A DNA stretch of 64,000 nt from Marthasterias glacialis (taxonomy: Eukaryota > Echinodermata > Asteroidea > Forcipulatida > Asteriidae), in assembly GCA_911728455.2 (NCBI GenBank), contig OU452233.1, positions 9,405,505-9,469,504 on the forward strand, read 5' to 3'. This document shows, in pieces, positions 20,223 through 33,299 of this stretch (its first letter is position 1; each line of letters starts with the position of its first letter). The translations under genes were made by a program, and so were the position numbers. The notes under the pieces are model-generated. The model had not been told where the DNA came from. It ran no database searches and saw only the letters and a list, made by a program, of their open reading frames with translations.

Positions 20223-21623
20223 TGAGTGTGCTGGACCGAAGCCAGCTAAAAAAACGCCGAAAAAAGAAGTCGGCAGCGCCAAGACCAATAACTCCAGAAA
20301 TAATGGGGCTAGAGAGAAATTTCTCGTACCTGCAGTTAGCTGCCATAGTCCTGCATCCAAAAATCTGGTTTTCCCGGCCAGCCAGGGCCATCTTCCGCCT
20401 TGAAATCACCAGGGAGCGGGCTGCTCCGAATGCGCTTCAAACGCCTGTCTTAGGGCACCTTTGTACACGAAGCTGCAACATAGAGAAAACAAGACTTAGC
20501 AACGGCTTTATCTCCCAAAGTATTGGCGGGAAACTGACAAGTCTGACACGGTTGGAAAGCCCTGTTCATGGGCTTTCCGAAAATGCCGGTCTTGGGGCTG
20601 CCGGATAAACAGGGAGGATGCCAGGGACCGCGGAGTGAGGACACCCCGAGGATGTCCAGTTCATACGGCCATGCTGTGTGTACGTCAACAATAGCCAAGG
20701 CCGCTATGTGTGTGCTGGACCGAAGCCAGCTAAAAAAACCGCCGAAAAAAGAAGTCGTCAGCACCAAGACCAATAACTCCAGAAATACTGGGGCTAGAGA
20801 GAAATTTCTTGTACCTACAGTTAGCTGCCATAGTCCTGCATTCGAAAATCTGGTTTTCCCGGCCAGCCAGGGCCATCTTCCGCCTTGAAATCACCAGGGA
20901 GCGGGGCTGCTCCGAATGCGCTTCAAACGCCTGTCTTATGGCACTTTTGTACACGAAGCTGCAACATAGAGAAAACAAGACTTAGCAACGGCTTTATCTC
21001 CCAAAGTGTTGGCGGGAAATTGACAAATCTGACACGGTTGGAAAGCCCTGTTCATGGGCTTTCTGAAAATGCCGGTCTTGGGGCTGCCGGATAAATAGGG
21101 AGGATGCCAGGGACCGTGGAGTGAGGACACCCCGAGGATGTCCAGTTCATACGGCCATGCTGTGTGTACGTCAACAATAGCCAAGGCCGCTATGTGTGTG
21201 CTGGACCGAAGCCAGCTAAAAAAACCGCCGAAAAAAGAAGTCGTCAGCGCCAAGACCAATAACTCCAGAAATACTGGGTTTAGAGAGGAATTTTTTGTAC
21301 CTGCAGTTAGCTGCCATAGTCCTGCATCCGAAAATCTGGTTTTCCCGGCCAGCCAGGGCCATCTTCCGCCTTGAAATCACCAGGGAGCGGGGCTGCTCCG
21401 AATGCGCTTCAAACGCCTGTCTTATGGCACTTTTGTACACGTAGCTGCAACATAGAGAAAACAAGACCTAGAAACGGCTTTATCTCCCAAAGTATTGGCG
21501 GGAAACTGACAAATCTGAAACGGTTGGAAAGCCCTGTTCATGGGCTTTCCGAAAATGCCAATCTTGGGGCTGCCGGATAAATAGGAAGGATGCCAGGGAC
21601 CGTGGAGTGAGGACACCCCGAGG

Positions 21624-24600
21624 ATGTCCAGTTCATACGGCCATGCTGTGTGTACGTCAACAATAGCCAAGGCCGCTATGTGTGTGCTGGACCGAAGCCA
21701 GCTAAAAAAATGCCGAAAAAAGAAGTCGGCAGCGCCAAGACCAATAACTCCAGAAATACTGGGGCTAGAGAGAATATTACTGTACCTGCAGTTAGCTGCC
21801 ATAGTCCTGCATCCGAAAATCTGGTATTCCCGGCCAGCCAGGGGCATCTTCCGCCTTGAAATCACCAGGGAGTGGGGATGCTCCGAATGCGCTTCAAACG
21901 CCTGTCTTATGGCACTTTTGTACACGAAGCTGCAACATAGAGAAAACAAGACTGAGCAACGGCTTTATCTCCCAAAGTATTAGCGGGAAACTGACAAGTC
22001 TGACACGGTTGGAAAGCCCTGTTCATGGGCTTTCCGAAAATGCCGGTCTTGGGGCTGCCGGATAAACAGGAAGGATGCCAGGGACCGTGGAGTGAGGACA
22101 CCCCGAGGATGTCCAGTTCATACGGCCATGATGTGTGTACGTCAACAATAGCAAAGGCCGCTATGAGTGTGCTGGACCGAAGCCAGCTAAAAAAACGCCG
22201 AAAAAAGAAGTCGGCAGCGCCAAGACCAATAACTCCAGAAATAATGGGGCTAGAGAGAAATTTCTCGTACCTGCAGTTAGCTGCCATAGTCCTGCATCCG
22301 AAAATCTGGTTTTCCCGGCCAGCCAGGGCCATCTTCCGCCTTGAAATCACCAGGGAGCGGGGCTGCTCCGAATGCGCTTCAAACGCCTGTCTTATGGCAC
22401 TTTTGTACACGAAGCTGCAACATAGAGAAAACAAGACTTAGCAACGGCTTTATCTCCCAAAGTATTGGCGGGAAACTGACAAGTCTGACACGGTTGGAAA
22501 GCCCTGTTCATGGGCTTTCCGAAAATGCCGGTCTTGGGGCTGCCGGATAAACAGGAAGGATGCCAGGGACCGTGGAGTGAGGACACCCCGAGGATGTCCA
22601 GTTCATACGGCCATGCTGTGTGTACGTCAACAATAGCCAAGGCCGCTATGTGTGTGCTGGACCGAAGCCAGCTAAAAAAAACGCCGAAAAAAGAAGTCGT
22701 CAGCGCCAAGACCAATAACTCCAGAAATACTGGGACTAGAGAGGAATTTTTTGTACCTGCAGTTAGCTGCCATAGTCCTGCATCCGAAAATCTGGTTTTC
22801 CCGGCCAGCCAGGGCCATCTTCCGCCTTGAAATCACCAGGGAGCGGGGCTGCTCCGAATGCGCTTCAAACGCCTGTCTTATGGCACTTTTGTACACGTAG
22901 CTGCAACATAGAGAAAACAAGACTCAGCAACGGCTTTATCTCCCAAAGTATTGGCGGGAAACTGACAAATCTGACACGGTTGGAAAGCCCTGTTCATAGG
23001 CTTTCCAAAAATGCCGGTATTGGGGCTGCCGGGTAAATAGGGAGGATGCCAGGGACCGTGGAGTGAGGACACCCCGAGGATGTCCAGTTCATACGGCCAT
23101 GCTGTGTGTACGTCATTAATAGCAAAGGCCGCTATGAGTGTGCTGGACCGAAGCCAGCTAAAAAAACGCCGAAAAAAGAAGTCGGCAGCGCCAAGACCAA
23201 TAACTCCAGAAATACTGGGACTAGAGAGGAATTTTTTGTACCTGCAGTTAGCTGCCATAGTCCTGCATCCGAAAATCTGGTTTTCCCGGCCAGCCAGGGC
23301 CATCTTCCGCCTTGAAATCACCAGGGAGCGGGGCTGCTCCGAATGCGCTTCAAACGCCTGTCTTAAGGCACTTTTGTACACGAAGCTGCAACATAGACAA
23401 AACAAGACTTAGCAACGGCTTTATCTCCCAAAGTAATGGCGGGAAACTGACAAATCTGACACGGTTGGAAAGCCCTGTTCATAGGCTTTCCGAAAATGCC
23501 GGTCTTGGGGCTGCCGGGTAAACAGGGAGGATGCCAGGGACCGTGGAGTGAGGACACCCCGAGGATGTCCAGTTCATACGGCCATGCTGTGTGTACGTCA
23601 ACAATAGCAAAGGCCCCTATGAGTGTGCTGGACCGAAGCCAGCTAAAAAAACGCCGAAAAAAGAAGTCGGCAGCGCCAAGACCAATAACTCCAGAAATAA
23701 TGGGGCTAGAGAGAAATTTCTCGTACCTGCAGTTAGCTGCCATAGTCCTGCATCCAAAAATCTGGTTTTCCCGGCCAGCCAGGGCCATCTTCCGCCTTGA
23801 AATCACCAGGGAGCGGGCTGCTCCGAATGCGCTTCAAACGCCTGTCTTATGGCACTTTTGTACACGAAGCTGCAACATAGAGAAAACAAGACTTAGCAAC
23901 GGCTTTATCTCCCAAAGTATTGGCGGGAAACTGACAAGTCTGACACGGTTGGAAAGCCCTGTTCATGGGCGTTTCAGAAAATGCCGGTCTTGGGGCTGCC
24001 GGATAAACAGGGAGGATGCCAGGGACCGCAGAGTGAGGACACCCCGAGGATGTCCAGTTCATACGGCCATGCTGTGTGTACGTCAACAATAGCCAAGGCC
24101 GCTATGTGTGTGCTGGACCGAAGCCAGCTAAAAAAACCGCCGAAAAAAGAAGTCGTCAGCGCCAAGACCAATAACTCCAGAAATACTGGGGCTAGAGAGA
24201 AATTTCTTGTACCTACAGTTAGCTGCCATAGTCCTGCATTCGAAAATCTGGTTTTCCCGGCCAGCCAGGGCCATCTTCCGCCTTGAAATCACCAGGGAGC
24301 GGGGCTGCTCCGAATGCGCTTCAAACGCCTGTCTTATGGCACTTTTGTACACGAAGCTGCAACATAGAGAAAACAAGACTTAGCAACGGCTTTATCTCCC
24401 AAAGTGTTGGCGGGAAATTGACAAATCTGACACGGTTGGAAAGCCCTGTTCATGGGCTTTCCGAAAATGCCGGTCTTGGGGCTGCCGGATAAATAGGGAG
24501 GATGCCAGGGACCGTGGAGTGAGGACACCCCAAGGATGTCCAGTTCCTACGGCCATGCTGTGTGTACGTCAACAATAGCCAAGGCCGCTATGTGTGTGCT

Positions 24601-25021
24601 GGACCGAAGCCAGCTAAAAAAACCGCCGAAAAAAGAAGTCGTCAGCGCCAAGACCAATAACTCCAGAAATACTGGGTTTAGAGAGGAATTTTTTGTACCT
24701 GCAGTTAGCTGCCATAGTCCTGCATCCGAAAATTTGGTTTTCCCGGCCAGCCAGGGCCATCTTCCGCCTTGAAATCACCAGGGAGCGGGGCTGCTCCGAA
24801 TGCGCTTCAAACGCCTGTCTTATGGCACTTTTGTACACGTAGCTGCAACATAGAGAAAACAAGACCTAGAAACGGCTTTATCTCCCAAAGTATTGGCGGG
24901 AAACTGACAAATCTGAAACGGTTGGAAAGCCCTGTTCATGGGCTTTCCGAAAATGCCAATCTTGGGGCTGCCGGATAAATAGGAAGGATGCCAGGGACCG
25001 CGGAGTGAGGACACCCCGAGG
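21624..25021. repeat. Tandem duplicate of the seven-monomer block that received the insertion
   Basis: Rare markers match 11,928-13,921 at offset 9,696: gagaatattactg, ggccatgatgtg, cgtcattaatagc and aggcccctatg. They also match 20,221-21,620 at offset about 3,397: gagcgggctgctcc, gacctagaaacgg, ctgaaacgg and gccaatcttgg. Removing the 6,299 bp added by the insertion makes both offsets equal, at seven monomers. The insertion is therefore the main difference between two adjacent copies. Confidence 0.85.
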
Positions 25022-27681
25022 ATGTCCAGTTCATACGGCCATGCTGTGTGTACGTCAACAATAGCCAAGGCCGCTATGTGTGTGCTGGACCGAAGCCAGC
25101 TAAAAAAACGCCGAAAAAAGAAGTCGTCAGCGCCAAGACCAATAACTCCAGAAATACTGGGACTAGAGAGGAATTTTTTATACCTGCAGTTAGCTGCCAT
25201 AGTCCTGCATCCGAAAATCTGGTTTTCCCGGCCAGCCAGGGCCATCTTCCGCCTTGAAATCACCAGGGAGCGGGGCTGCTCCGAATGCGCTTCAAACGCC
25301 TGTCTTATGGCACTTTTGTACACGAAGCTGCAACATAGAGAAAACAAGACTTAGCAACGGCTTTATCTCCCAAAGTGTTGGCGGGAAACTGACAAATCTG
25401 ACACGGTTGGAAAGCCCTGTTCATGGGCTTTCCGAAAATGCCGGTCTTGGGGCTGCCGGATAAATAGGGAGGATGCCAGGGACCGTGGAGTGAGGACACC
25501 CCGAGGATGTCCAGTTCATACGGCCATGCTGTGTGTACGTCAACAATAGCCAAGGCCGCTATGTGTGTGCTGGACCGAAGCCAGCTAAAAAAACCGCCGA
25601 AAAAAGAAGTCGTCAGCGCCAAGACCAATAACTCCAGAAATACTGGGTTTAGAGAGGAATTTTTTGTACCTGCAGTTAGCTGCCATAGTCCTGCATCCGA
25701 AAATCTGGTTTTCCCGGCCAGCCAGGGCCATCTTCTGCCTTGAAATCACCAGGGAGCGGGGCTGCTCCGAATGCGCTTCAAACGCCTGTCTTAAGGCACT
25801 TTTGTACACGAAGCTGCAACATAGAGAAAACAAGACTTAGCAACGGCTTTATCTCCCAAAGTATTGGCGGGAAACTGACAAATCTGACACGGTTGGAAAG
25901 CCCTGTTCATAGGCTTTCCGAAAATGCCGGTCTTGGGGCTGCCGGGTAAACAGGGAGGATGCCAGGGACCGTGGAGTGAGGACACCCCGAGGATGTCCAG
26001 TTCATACGGCCATGCTGTGTGTACGTCAACAATAGCAAAGGCCCCTATGAGTGTGCTGGACCGAAGCCAGCTAAAAAAACGCCGAAAAAAGAAGTCGGCA
26101 GCGCCAAGACCAATAACTCCAGAAATAATGGGGCTAGAGAGAAATTTCACGTACCTGCAGTTAGCTGCCATAGTCCTGCATCCAAAAATCTGGTTTTCCC
26201 GGCCAGCCAGGGCCATCTTCCGCCTTGAAATCACCAGGGAGCGGGCTGCTCCGAATGCGCTTCAAACGCCTGTCTTAGGGCACTTTTGTACACGAAGCTG
26301 CAACATAGAGAAAACAAGACTTAGCAACGGCTTTATCTCCCAAAGTATTGGCGGGAAACTGACAAGTCTGACACGGTTGGAAAGCCCTGTTCATGGGCTT
26401 TCCGAAAATGCCGGTCTTGGGGCTGCCGGATAAACAGGGAGGATGCCAGGGACCGCGGAGTGAGGACACCCCGAGGATGTCCAGTTCATACGGCCATGCT
26501 GTGTGTACGTCAACAATAGCCAAGGCCGCTATGTGTGTGCTGGACCGAAGCCAGCTAAAAAAACCGCCGGAAAAAGAAGTCGTCAGCGCCAAGACCAATA
26601 ACTCCAGAAATACTGGGGCTAGAGAGAAATTTCTTGTACCTACAGTTAGCTGCCATAGTCCTGCATTCGAAAATCTGGTTTTCCCGGCCAGCCAGGGCCA
26701 TCTTCCGCCTTGAAATCACCAGGGAGCGGGGCTGCTCCGAATGCGCTTCAAACGCCTGTCTTATGGCACTTTTGTACACGTAGCTGCAACATAGAGAAAA
26801 CAAGACCTAGAAACGGCTTTATCTCCCAAAGTATTGGCGGGAAACTGACAAATCTGAAACGGTTGGAAAGCCCTGTTCATGGGCTTTCCGAAAATGCCAA
26901 TCTTGGGGCTGCCGGATAAATAGGGAGGATGCCAGGGACCGCGGAGTGAGGACACCCCGAGGATGTCCAGTTCATACGGCCATGCTGTGTGTACGTCAAC
27001 AATAGCCAAGGCCGCTATGTGTGTGCTGGACCGAAGCCAGCTAAAAAAACCGCCGAAAAAAGAAGTCGTTAGCGCCAAGACCAATAACTCCAGAAATAAT
27101 GGGGCTAGAGAGAAATTTCTCCTACCTGCAGTTAGCTGCCATAGTCCTGCATCCGAAAATCTGGTTTTCCCGGCCAGCCAGGGCCATCTTCCGCCTTGAA
27201 ATCACCAGGGAGCGGGGCTGCTCCGAATGCGCTTCAAACGCCTGTCTTATGGCACTTTTGTACACGAAGCTGCAACATAGAGAAAACAAGACTTAGCAAC
27301 GGCTTTATCTCCCAAAGTGTTGGCGGGAAACTGACAAATCTGACACGGTTGGAAAGCCCTGTTCATGGGCTTTCCGAAAATGCCGGTCTTGGGGCTGCCG
27401 GATAAATAGGGAGGATGCCAGGGACCCCGGAGTGAGGACACCCCGAGGATGTCCAGTTCATACGGCCATGCTGTGTGTACGTCAACAATAGCCAAGGCCG
27501 CTATGTGTGTGCTGGACCGAAGCCAGCTAAAAAAACCGCCGAAAAAAGAAGTCGTCAGCGCCAAGACCAATAACTCCAGAAATACTGGGTTTAGAGAGGA
27601 ATTTTTTGTACCTGCAGTTAGCTGCCATAGTCCTGCATCCGAAAATCTGGTTTTCCCGGCCAGCCAGGGCCATCTTCCGCC

Positions 27682-29430
27682 TTGAAATCACCAGGGAGCG
27701 GGGCTGCCCCGAATGCGCTTCAAACGCCTGTCTTATGGCACTTTTGTACACGTAGCTGCAACATAGAGAAAACAAGACCTAGCAACGGCTTTATCTCCCA
27801 AAGTATTGGCGGGAAATTGACAAATCTGACACGGTTGGAAAGCCCTGTTCATAGGCTTTCCGAAAATGCCGGTCTTGGGGCTACCAGGTAAAAAGGGAGG
27901 ATGCCAGGGACCGTGGAGTGAGGACACCCCGAGGATGTCCAGTTCATACGGCCATGCTGTGTGTACGTCAACAATAGCAAAGGCCGCTATGAGTGTGCTG
28001 GACCGAAGCCAGCTAAAAGAACGCCGAAAAAAGAAGTCGGCAGCGCCAAGACCAATAACTCCAGAAATAATGGGGCTAGAGAGGAATTTCTCGGACCTGC
28101 AGTTAGCTGCCATAGTCCTGCATCCGAAAATCTGGTTTTCCCGGCCAGCCAGGGCCATCTTCCGCCTTGAAATCACCAGGGAACGGGGCTGCTCCGAATG
28201 CGCTTCAAACGCCTGTCTTATGGCACTTTTGTACACGAAGCTGCAACATAGAGAAAACAAGACTTAGCAACGGCTCTATCTCCCAAAGTATTGGCGGGAA
28301 ACTGACAAGTCTGACACGGTTGGAAAGCCCTGTTCATGGGCTTTCCGAAAATGCCAATCTTGGGGCTGCCGGATAAATAGGGAGGATGCCAGGGACCGCG
28401 GAGTGAGGACACCCCGAGGATGTCCAGTTCATACGGCCATGCTGTGTGTACGTCAACAATAGCCAAGGCCGCTATGTGTGTGCTGGACCGAAGCCAGCTA
28501 AAAAAACCGCCGAAAAAAGAAGTCGTCAGCGCCAAGACCAATCACTCCAGAAATACTGGGTTTAGAGAGGAATTTTTTGTACCTGCAGTTAGCTGCCATA
28601 GTCCTGCATCCGAAAATCTGGTTTTCCCGGCCAGCCAGGGCCATCTTCCGCCTTGAAATCACCAGGGAGCGGGGCTGCCCCGAATGCGCTTCAAACGCCT
28701 GTCTTATGGCACTTTTGTACACGTAGCTGCAACATAGAGAAAACAAGACCTAGCAACGGCTTTATCTCCCAAAGTATTGGCGGGAAATTGACAAATCTGA
28801 CACGGTTGGAAAGCCCTGTTCATAGGCTTTCCGAAAATGCCGGTCTTGGGGCTACCAGGTAAAAAGGGAGGATGCCAGGGACCGTGGAGTGAGGACACCC
28901 CGAGGATGTCCAGTTCATACGGCCATGCTGTGTGTACGTCAACAATAGCAAAGGCCGCTATGAGTGTGCTGGACCGAAGCCAGCTAAAAGAACGCCGAAA
29001 AAAGAAGTCGGCAGCGCCAAGACCAATAACTCCAGAAATAATGGGGCTAGAGAGGAATTTCTCGGACCTGCAGTTAGCTGCCATAGTCCTGCATCCGAAA
29101 ATCTGGTTTTCCCGGCCAGCCAGGGCCATCTTCCGCCTTGAAATCACCAGGGAACGGGGCTGCTCCGAATGCGCTTCAAACGCCTGTCTTATGGCACTTT
29201 TGTACACGAAGCTGCAACATAGAGAAAACAAGACTTAGCAACGGCTCTATCTCCCAAAGTATTGGCGGGAAACTGACAAGTCTGACACGGTTGGAAAGCC
29301 CTGTTCATGGGCTTTCCGAAAATGCCAATCTTGGGGCTGCCGGATAAATAGGGAGGATGCCAGGGACCGCGGAGTGAGGACACCCCGAGGATGTCCAGTT
29401 CATACGGCCATGCTGTGTGTACGTCAACAA
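27682..29430. repeat. Dimeric tandem duplication (offset 971 bp)
   Basis: The rare-variant pairs gggctgccccg, ggctaccaggtaaaaagg, ctaaaagaacgcc, tctcggacctgc, agggaacgggg and cggctctatc occur at 27.7-28.4 kb and again 971 bp later with almost no differences. A third copy of the dimer lies near 32,540-33,400, eight monomers further on. Confidence 0.8.
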
Positions 29431-32400
29431 TAGCCAAGGCCGCTATGTGTGTGCTGGACCGAAGCCAGCTAAGAAAAACCGCCGAAAAAAGAAGTCGTCA
29501 GCGCCAAGACCAATAACTCCAGAAATACTGGGACTAGAGAGGAATTTTTTGTACCTGCAGTTAGCTGCCATAGTCCTGCATCCGAAAATCTGGTTTTCCC
29601 GGCCAGCCAGGGCCATCTTCCGCCTTGAAATCACCAGGGAGCGGGCTGCTCCGAATGCGCTTCAAACGCCTGTCTTATGGCACTTTTGTACACGTAGCTG
29701 CAACATAGAGAAAACAAGACTTAGCAACGGCTTTATCTCCCAAAGTATTGGCGGGAAACTGACAAATCTGACACGGTTGGAAAGCCCTGTTCATGGGCTT
29801 TCCGAAAATGCCGGTATTGGGGCTGCCGGATAAACAGGGAGGATGCCAGGGACCGCAGAGTGAGGACACCCCGAGGATGTCCAGTTCATACGGCCATGCT
29901 GTGTGTACGTCAACAATAGCCAAGGCCGCTATGTGTGTGCTGGACCGAAGCCAGCTAAAAAAACCGCCGAAAAAAGAAGTCGTCAGCGCCAAGACCAATA
30001 ACTCCAGAAATACTGGGGCTAGAGAGAAATTTCTTGTACCTACAGTTAGCTGACATAGTCCTGCATTCGAAAATCTGGTTTTCCCGGCCAGCCAGGGCCA
30101 TCTTCCGCCTTGAAATCACCAGGGAGCGGGGCTGCTCCGAATGCGCTTCAAACGCCTGTCTTATGGCACTTTTGTACACGTAGCTGCAACATAGAGAAAA
30201 CAAGACCTAGAAACGGCTTTATCTCCCAAAGTATTGGCGGGAAACTGACAAATCTGAAACGGTTGGAAAGCCCTGTTCATGGGCTTTCCGAAAATGCCAA
30301 TCTTGGGGCTGCCGGATAAATAGGGAGGATGCCAGGGACCGCGGAGTGAGGACACCCCGAGGATGTCCAGTTCATACGGCCATGCTGTGTGTACGTCAAC
30401 AATAGCCAAGGCCGCTATGTGTGTGCTGGACCGAAGCCAGCTAAAAAAACCGCCGAAAAAAGAAGTCGTCAGCGCCAAGACCAATAACTCCAGAAATACT
30501 GGGACTAGAGAGAAATTTTTTTAACCTGCAGTTAGCTGCCATAGTCCTGCATCCGAAAATCTGGTTTTCCCGGCCAGCCAGGGCCATCTTCCGCCTTGAA
30601 ATCACCAGGGAACGGGGCTGCTCCGAATGCGCTTCAAACGCCTGTCTTATGGCACTTTTGTACACGAAGCTGCAACATAGAGAAAACAAGACTTAGCAAC
30701 GGCTCTATCTCCCAAAGTATTGGCGGGAAACTGACAAGTCTGACACGGTTGGAAAGCCCTGTTCATGGGCTTTCCGAAAATGCCGATCTTGGGGCTGCCG
30801 GATAAATAGGGAGGATGCCAGGGACCGCGGAGTGAGGACACCCCGAGGATGTCCAGTTCATACGGCCATGCTGTGTGTACGTCAACAATAGCCAAGGCCG
30901 CTATGTGTGTGCTGGACCGAAGCCAGCTAAAAAAACCGCCGAAAAAAGAAGTCGTCAGCGCCAAGACCAATAACTCCAGAAATACTGGGACTAGAGAGGA
31001 ATTTTTTGTACCTGCAGTTAGCTGCCATAGTCCTGCATCCGAAAATCTGGTTTTCCCGGCCAGCCAGGGCCATCTTCCGCCTTGAAATCACCAGGGAGCG
31101 GGCTGCTCCGAATGCGCTTCAAACGCCTGTCTTAAGGCACTTTTGTACACGTAGCTGCAACATAGAGAAAACAAGACTTAGCAACGGCTTTATCTCCCAA
31201 AGTATTGGCGGGAAACTGACAAATCTGACACGGTTGGAAAGCCCTGTTCATGGGCTTTCCGAAAATGCCGGTATTGGGGCTGCCGGATAAACAGGGAGGA
31301 TGCCAGGGACCGCAGAGTGAGGACACCCCGAGGATGTCCAGTTCATACGGCCATGCTGTGTGTACGTCAACAATAGCCAAGGCCGCTATGTGTGTGCTGG
31401 ACCGAAGCCAGCTAAAAAAAACCGCCGAAAAAAGAAGTCGTCAGCGCCAAGACCAATAACTCCAGAAATACTGGGGCTAGAGAGAAATTTCTTGTACCTA
31501 CAGTTAGCTGACATAGTCCTGCATTCGAAAATCTGGTTTTCCCGGCCAGCCAGGGCCATCTTCCGCCTTGAAATCACCAGGGAGCGGGGCTGCTCCGAAT
31601 GCGCTTCAAACGCCTGTCTTATGGCACTTTTGTACACGTAGCTGCAACATAGAGAAAACAAGACCTAGAAACGGCTTTATCTCCCAAAGTATTGGCGGGA
31701 AACTGACAAATCTGAAACGGTTGGAAAGCCCTGTTCATGGGCTTTCCGAAAATGCCAATCTTGGGGCTGCCGGATAAATAGGGAGGATGCCAGGGACCGC
31801 GGAGTGAGGACACCCCGAGGATGTCCAGTTCATACGGCCATGCTGTGTGTACGTCAACAATAGCCAAGGCCGCTATGTGTGTGCTGGACCGAAGCCAGCT
31901 AAAAAAACCGCCGAAAAAAGAAGTCGTCAGCGCCAAGACCAATAACTCCAGAAATACTGGGTTTAGAGAGGAATTTTTTGTACCTGCAGTTAGCTGCCAT
32001 AGTCCTGCATCCGAAAATCTGGTTTTCCCGGCCAGCCAGGGCCATCTTCCGCCTTGAAATCACCAGGGAGCGGGGCTGCTCCGAATGCGCTTCAAACGCC
32101 TGTCTTATGGCACTTTTGTACACGAAGCTGCAACATAGAGAAAACAAGACTTAGCAACGGCTTTATCTCCCAAAGTGTTGGCGGGAAACTGACAAATCTG
32201 ACACGGTTGGAAAGCCCTGTTCATTGGCTTTCCGAAAATGCCGGTCTTGGGGCTGCCGGATAAATAGGGAGGATGCCAGGGACCGTGGAGTGAGGACACC
32301 CCGAGGATGTCCAGTTCATACGGCCATGCTGTGTGTACGTCAACAATAGCCAAGGCCGCTATGTGTGTGCTGGACCGAAGCCAGCTAAAAAAACCGCCGA

Positions 32401-33299
32401 AAAAAGAAGTCGTCAGCGCCAAGACCAATAACTCCAGAAATACTGGGTTTAGAGAGGAATTTTTTGTACCTGCAGTTAGCTGCCATAGTCCTGCATCCGA
32501 AAATCTGGTTTTCCCGGCCAGCCAGGGCCATCTTCCGCCTTGAAATCACCAGGGAGCGGGGCTGCCCCGAATGCGCTTCAAACGCCTGTCTTATGGCACT
32601 TTTGTACACGTAGCTGCAACATAGAGAAAACAAGACCTAGCAACGGCTTTATCTCCCAAAGTATTGGCGGGAAATTGACAAATCTGACACGGTTGGAAAG
32701 CCCTGTTCATAGGCTTTCCGAAAATGCCGGTCTTGGGGCTACCAGGTAAAAAGGGAGGATGCCAGGGACCGTGGAGTGAGGACACCCCGAGGATGTCCAG
32801 TTCATACGGCCATGCTGTGTGTACGTCAACAATAGCAAAGGCCGCTATGAGTGTGCTGGACCGAAGCCAGCTAAAAGAACGCCGAAAAAAGAAGTCGGCA
32901 GCGCCAAGACCAATAACTCCAGAAATAATGGGGCTAGAGAGAAATTTCTCGGACCTGCAGTTAGCTGCCATAGTCCTGCATCCGAAAATCTGGTTTTCCC
33001 GGCCAGCCAGGGCCATCTTCCGCCTTGAAATCACCAGGGAACGGGGCTGCTCCGAATGCGATTCAAACGCCTGTCTTATGGCACTTTTGTACACGAAGCT
33101 GCAACATAGAGAAAACAAGACTTAGCAACGGCTCTATCTCCCAAAGTATTGGCGGGAAACTGACAAGTCTGACACGGTTGGAAAGCCCTGTTCATGGGCT
33201 TTCCGAAAATGCCAATCTTGGGGCTGCCGGATAAATAGGGAGGATGCCAGGGACCGCGGAGTGAGGACACCCCGAGGATGTCCAGTTCATACGGCCATG

